NCBI GenBank assembly: GCA_029263635.1
Contig: JAJUFY010000087.1
Location: 1 to 8,089 of the forward strand
Direction: 5' to 3'
DNA from: Ectothiorhodospiraceae bacterium
Lineage (GTDB): Bacteria > Pseudomonadota > Gammaproteobacteria > Nitrococcales > AK92
Length of the DNA: 8,089 bases
The number at the start of each line of letters is the position of its first letter. The stretch's first letter is position 1. The translations under genes and the position numbers were made by a program. Shown piece by piece: positions 5,733-8,089 of the stretch. Below the pieces are notes generated by a model. It worked only from the letters and a program-made list of their open reading frames with translations, had not been told where the DNA came from and ran no database searches.

Positions 5733-6668
5733 ATGCCCGCCAGTCTCGACGACAAGCTCGTGATCGCCATTTCCTCGCGCGCGCTGTTCGATATGAGCGA
5801 CAGCCATCGCGTCTACGAGGAGGAGGGGGTGGAGGCCTACTGCCGCTACCAGATCGCCCATGAGGACGACGTGCTGGTCCCCGGCGTCGCCTTCAGCCTG
5901 ACCCGCAAGCTGCTCGCGCTCAACGATGACCAGGACGTGACGCGGGTGGAAGTGATCCTGCTGTCGCGCAACAGCGCCGATACCGGGCTGCGGGTATTCA
6001 ACTCGATTGAGCATTACGGCCTGGGGATCACGCGGGCCGCGTTCACCAACGGCAGCAGCCCGTGGCGCTATGTGCCGCCGTTTGGCGCCCACCTGTTCCT
6101 GTCGGCGGATCAAAGCGATGTGGCGCAGGCGCTCGCGCACGGGTATGCAGCGGCCACCATCTTGCCGTCAGCCGCGCCGTCCATGCAGGACGCCACTGCC
6201 GGCTTGCAGGACCGCGAAGTCCGCATCGCCTTCGACGGCGATGCCGTGCTGTTCGCTGATGTGGCCGAGCGGGTGTACCGACAGGAGGGGCTTGCCGGCT
6301 TCGCCGCCAGCGAACAGGCGCAGGCGCGCGAGCCGCTGCCGGGCGGACCGTTCAAGCGTTTCCTGGCGGCCCTGCACGCATTGCAGGCACAGTACCCGGC
6401 CGCTGCCTGCCCGATCCGAACCGCACTGGTGACAGCCCGCGGCGCGCCGGCTCATGAGCGGGTGATCCGGACTCTGCGCAGCTGGGACATCCGCATCGAC
6501 GAGGCCCTGTTCCTCGGCGGCCTCACCAAGGCCGAGTTCCTGCGCGCCTTCGGCGCCGACATCTTTTTCGACGACCAGGAGGGGCATTGCGAGGCCGCCC
6601 GCGAGCATGTCGCGACCGGCCACGTACCCCACGGAGTGGCCAACGAACCGGCGGAGACGGCATCATGA
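5733..6668 (+). CDS. 5'-nucleotidase, cytosolic type I-like (HAD fold)
   Basis: Predicted nucleoside 5'-monophosphate phosphatase of the family that includes eukaryotic cytosolic 5'-nucleotidase I and bacterial homologues (Pfam 5_nucleotid, PF06189). From ATG 5733 it has 311 residues. The N-terminal KLVIAISSRALFDMSDSHRVYEEEG and VILLSRNSADTGLRVFNSIEHYGL are typical of the family. HAD-type catalytic elements follow: FDGDAV with Asp168 and Asp170, LVTARGAP, the lysine in GGLTKAEFL, and ADIFFDDQ. ATG 5733 fits the family N-terminus and has AGGA ten bases upstream; an in-frame GTG at 5703 would add ten residues. It starts 48 bases after cobA and may be co-transcribed with it, though no functional link is evident. 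It likely acts in the cytoplasm in nucleotide salvage or pool control. The nucleotide preference is not visible. Confidence 0.9.
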   Translation: MPASLDDKLVIAISSRALFDMSDSHRVYEEEGVEAYCRYQIAHEDDVLVPGVAFSLTRKLLALNDDQDVTRVEVILLSRNSADTGLRVFNSIEHYGLGITRAAFTNGSSPWRYVPPFGAHLFLSADQSDVAQALAHGYAAATILPSAAPSMQDATAGLQDREVRIAFDGDAVLFADVAERVYRQEGLAGFAASEQAQAREPLPGGPFKRFLAALHALQAQYPAAACPIRTALVTARGAPAHERVIRTLRSWDIRIDEALFLGGLTKAEFLRAFGADIFFDDQEGHCEAAREHVATGHVPHGVANEPAETAS

Positions 6669-6792
6669 TTCCGTACCGCAGCACATTTTGCGCTGCACCT
6701 TCGCTTGCGCGGTTTGGGAAAAACGTCTACCTTTGCGCCGGTCCCGGGGCCCGTCCACTGGGCCGAGCTATGCACGATGTTAGGGGGTTCGC
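6669..6792 (+). promoter_or_regulatory. Gap upstream of thrH with weak promoter-like boxes
   Basis: A 124-base gap precedes thrH. TTGCGC (6705-6710) and TACCTT (6728-6733) are 17 bases apart and could form a poor sigma-70 promoter. GGGGG at 6783-6787 lies five bases before the GTG of thrH and serves as its ribosome site. The ribosome site is convincing; the promoter is a guess. Confidence 0.3.
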
Positions 6793-7398
6793 GTGGAGAT
6801 TGTTTGTCTAGACCTCGAAGGGGTCCTGGTCCCGGAGATCTGGGTTAACTTCGCCGAACTTACCGGCATCGAGGAACTGCGCGCGACCACGCGCGACGTT
6901 CCGGACTACGATCAGCTGATGCGGTTCCGACTCGGCGTGCTGGACCAGCACAAGCTGGGCATCCGCGACATCGAGAAGGTGATCTCGGAGCTCCGTCCGC
7001 TGGACGGCGCGGTCGACTTCCTGGCGGCGCTGCGCAGCCGCTATCAGGTGGTGATCCTGTCCGACACCTTCTACGAATTCGCGACGCCGCTGATGGCACA
7101 GCTTGGCTGGCCGACCCTGTTCTGCCATCGCTTGGAGGTTGACGCCGGCGGCCGCATCATCGATTACAAGCTGCGCCTGAGCGACCACAAGCGCAAAGCC
7201 GTCGAAGCGTTCAAGCGCCTGAATTTCCGCACCGTCGCCGCAGGCGATTCTTATAACGACACGAGTATGCTGGCCGAGGCCGATACCGGCATCCTGTTCA
7301 GTCCGCCGCAGAACGTGATCGACGAGTTTCCGCAGTTTCAGGTCACGCGCACGTATGCGGAACTGCGGGCGGCCATCGACGCGGCCGCCGGCCGATAA
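6793..7398 (+). CDS. thrH: ThrH, phosphoserine phosphatase / homoserine phosphotransferase
   Basis: HAD-superfamily enzyme of 201 residues that closely follows Pseudomonas aeruginosa ThrH. That enzyme dephosphorylates phosphoserine and can pass the phosphate to homoserine, linking serine and threonine biosynthesis. The N-terminal MEIVCLDLEGVLVPEIW carries nucleophile Asp7 and Glu9. ATTRDVPDYDQLM belongs to the cap, and QVVILSDTFYEF gives Ser90-Asp91-Thr92 (motif II). Lys133 lies in SDHKRK, and AAGDSYNDTSML gives Asp152 and Asp156 (motif IV). ILFSPPQNVIDEFPQF is typical of ThrH rather than of SerB. The start is GTG with GGGGG five bases upstream. The metallophosphoesterase gene follows after 26 bases, so the two probably share a transcript. 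Cytoplasmic; the bifunctional activity is assigned by family. Confidence 0.95.
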   Translation: MEIVCLDLEGVLVPEIWVNFAELTGIEELRATTRDVPDYDQLMRFRLGVLDQHKLGIRDIEKVISELRPLDGAVDFLAALRSRYQVVILSDTFYEFATPLMAQLGWPTLFCHRLEVDAGGRIIDYKLRLSDHKRKAVEAFKRLNFRTVAAGDSYNDTSMLAEADTGILFSPPQNVIDEFPQFQVTRTYAELRAAIDAAAGR

Positions 7399-7424
7399 AG
7401 CCCGGCTGACCGGACGAGGCTCCG

Positions 7425-7946
7425 ATGCGAATTGCGATCATCGCCGACACGCACGGGTTTCTCGACCCTCGCATTGCCGAGGCCGTGACCGAGTGCGACA
7501 TCGCCGTCCATGCCGGCGATATCGGCGGCGCCGATGTGCTGCTGGCCCTGCAGCCGCGTAACCATGTGGTGGCGGTGCGAGGCAACAACGACGTGCCGGA
7601 GAAGTGGTCCGCGCACGAAGTCCACCTGCTCGACACCCTGCCGACCGAGGCCGAGATCGACCTGCCCGGCGGCAAGCTGGTGGTGGTCCACGGCGACAGC
7701 GCCGGCGCGCCTGCGGTGCGGCACGAGCAGCTGCGCCGGCAGTACCCGGCGGCGCGGGCGGTCGCTTATGGACACAGCCATCAGGTGTCGGTGGACGACA
7801 CCGCGCTGCCGTGGATACTCAACCCCGGTGCCGCCGGTCGCACGCGAACTTACGGCGGCCCGTCCTGTCTGATCCTGACCTGCGACGACGACCGCTGGAG
7901 CGTCGAAGTCGTCCAGCTTCCGCCCCGCAAATACCGCGCCCTTTAG
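7425..7946 (+). CDS. YfcE/MJ0936-type metallophosphoesterase
   Basis: Small calcineurin-like phosphodiesterase of 173 residues, the usual size for the YfcE family. All dimetal-site motifs are present in order: IIADTHG (Asp8, His10), HAGDIGG (Asp32), VRGNND (Asn54), VVVHGD (His89) and AYGHSHQ (His117, His119), followed by the NPGAAGRTR loop typical of the family. Enzymes of this group hydrolyse phosphodiester or phosphomonoester model compounds, and the physiological substrate is generally unknown. ATG 7425 is supported by GAGG five bases before it and by the metal motif beginning at residue 8. It lies 26 bases after thrH and is probably its operon partner. No signal peptide or membrane segment, so cytoplasmic. 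Confidence 0.93.
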   Translation: MRIAIIADTHGFLDPRIAEAVTECDIAVHAGDIGGADVLLALQPRNHVVAVRGNNDVPEKWSAHEVHLLDTLPTEAEIDLPGGKLVVVHGDSAGAPAVRHEQLRRQYPAARAVAYGHSHQVSVDDTALPWILNPGAAGRTRTYGGPSCLILTCDDDRWSVEVVQLPPRKYRAL

Positions 7947-7998
7947 CGCGAGGGCTGGCGCGCCTGCGTGGAAAGACGCCCGGATGCGCCCAGCCGCC

Positions 7999-8018
7999 CC
8001 CAGGCTCTCTGGCCTGGG
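7999..8018 (+). terminator. Possible hairpin terminator after the metallophosphoesterase gene
   Basis: CCCAGGC (7999-8005) and GCCTGGG (8012-8018) form a perfect 7-bp stem with a six-base loop. It lies 53 bases after the preceding stop codon and before a possible new gene start. No T-run follows, so a classical intrinsic terminator is not supported. Confidence 0.3.
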
Positions 8019-8034
8019 CGACGATCTGGCTGTC

Positions 8035-8089
8035 ATGAACGATCCTAAGCAAGCTCCCTCTCTCGCGTCCCTGCAGAGCGCGCTCGCCG
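8035..8089 (+). CDS. Possible start of a further gene, cut by the window edge
   Basis: An ATG at 8035 opens a frame that continues to the edge: MNDPKQAPSLASLQSALA. The 18 residues are too few to recognise a family, and no strong ribosome site precedes the ATG. The frame may be genuine because it lies after a hairpin and in the same direction as the preceding genes, but this is weak support. Confidence 0.3.
   Translation, partial: MNDPKQAPSLASLQSALA

Overview
The window looks like the chromosome of a GC-rich Proteobacterium, most likely a Gammaproteobacterium related to Pseudomonas or one of its high-GC neighbours. The grounds are the strong G/C bias at third codon positions, a CysB of the enteric/pseudomonad type, and a close match to ThrH, an enzyme best known from Pseudomonas. 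No phage, transposon, CRISPR, tRNA or rRNA is visible. The genus cannot be fixed from the sequence alone.

Bases 1-3439 hold a tightly packed plus-strand operon. It contains the C-terminal part of a short-chain dehydrogenase (SDR) that looks abnormal upstream of its catalytic lysine, an APH-fold phosphotransferase of the ACAD10/11 / LvaA type, a SurE-type nucleotidase outside its usual neighbourhood, and an FMN-dependent 2-hydroxyacid oxidase resembling lactate 2-monooxygenase. Spacing is a 1-base overlap, then 2 bases, then 25 bases, so co-transcription is likely. The SDR plus hydroxyacyl-CoA-kinase-like pair and the 2-hydroxyacid oxidase suggest catabolism of a hydroxylated acid. The substrate is unknown.

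Bases 3440-3740 carry no convincing gene. The operon meets the convergent cysB here, and there is one good GC-rich hairpin that could end transcription.

Bases 3741-5684 form a divergent pair. cysB (minus strand) is the master regulator of sulfur assimilation, and cobA (plus strand) encodes the uroporphyrinogen-III methyltransferase that supplies precorrin-2 for siroheme, the cofactor of sulfite and nitrite reductases. They share an AT-rich intergenic region with a perfect TATAAT box. The cobA leader has an AGGAGG, a 9-bp perfect hairpin and an overlapping short reading frame, so its translation start is ambiguous and possibly regulated.

Bases 5733-7946 carry three plus-strand phosphohydrolase genes: a HAD-like 5'-nucleotidase, thrH (phosphoserine phosphatase / homoserine phosphotransferase) and a YfcE-type metallophosphoesterase. 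With SurE, four of the eight complete genes are phosphatases or nucleotidases. The last 143 bases hold a small hairpin and perhaps the first codons of another gene that runs off the edge.
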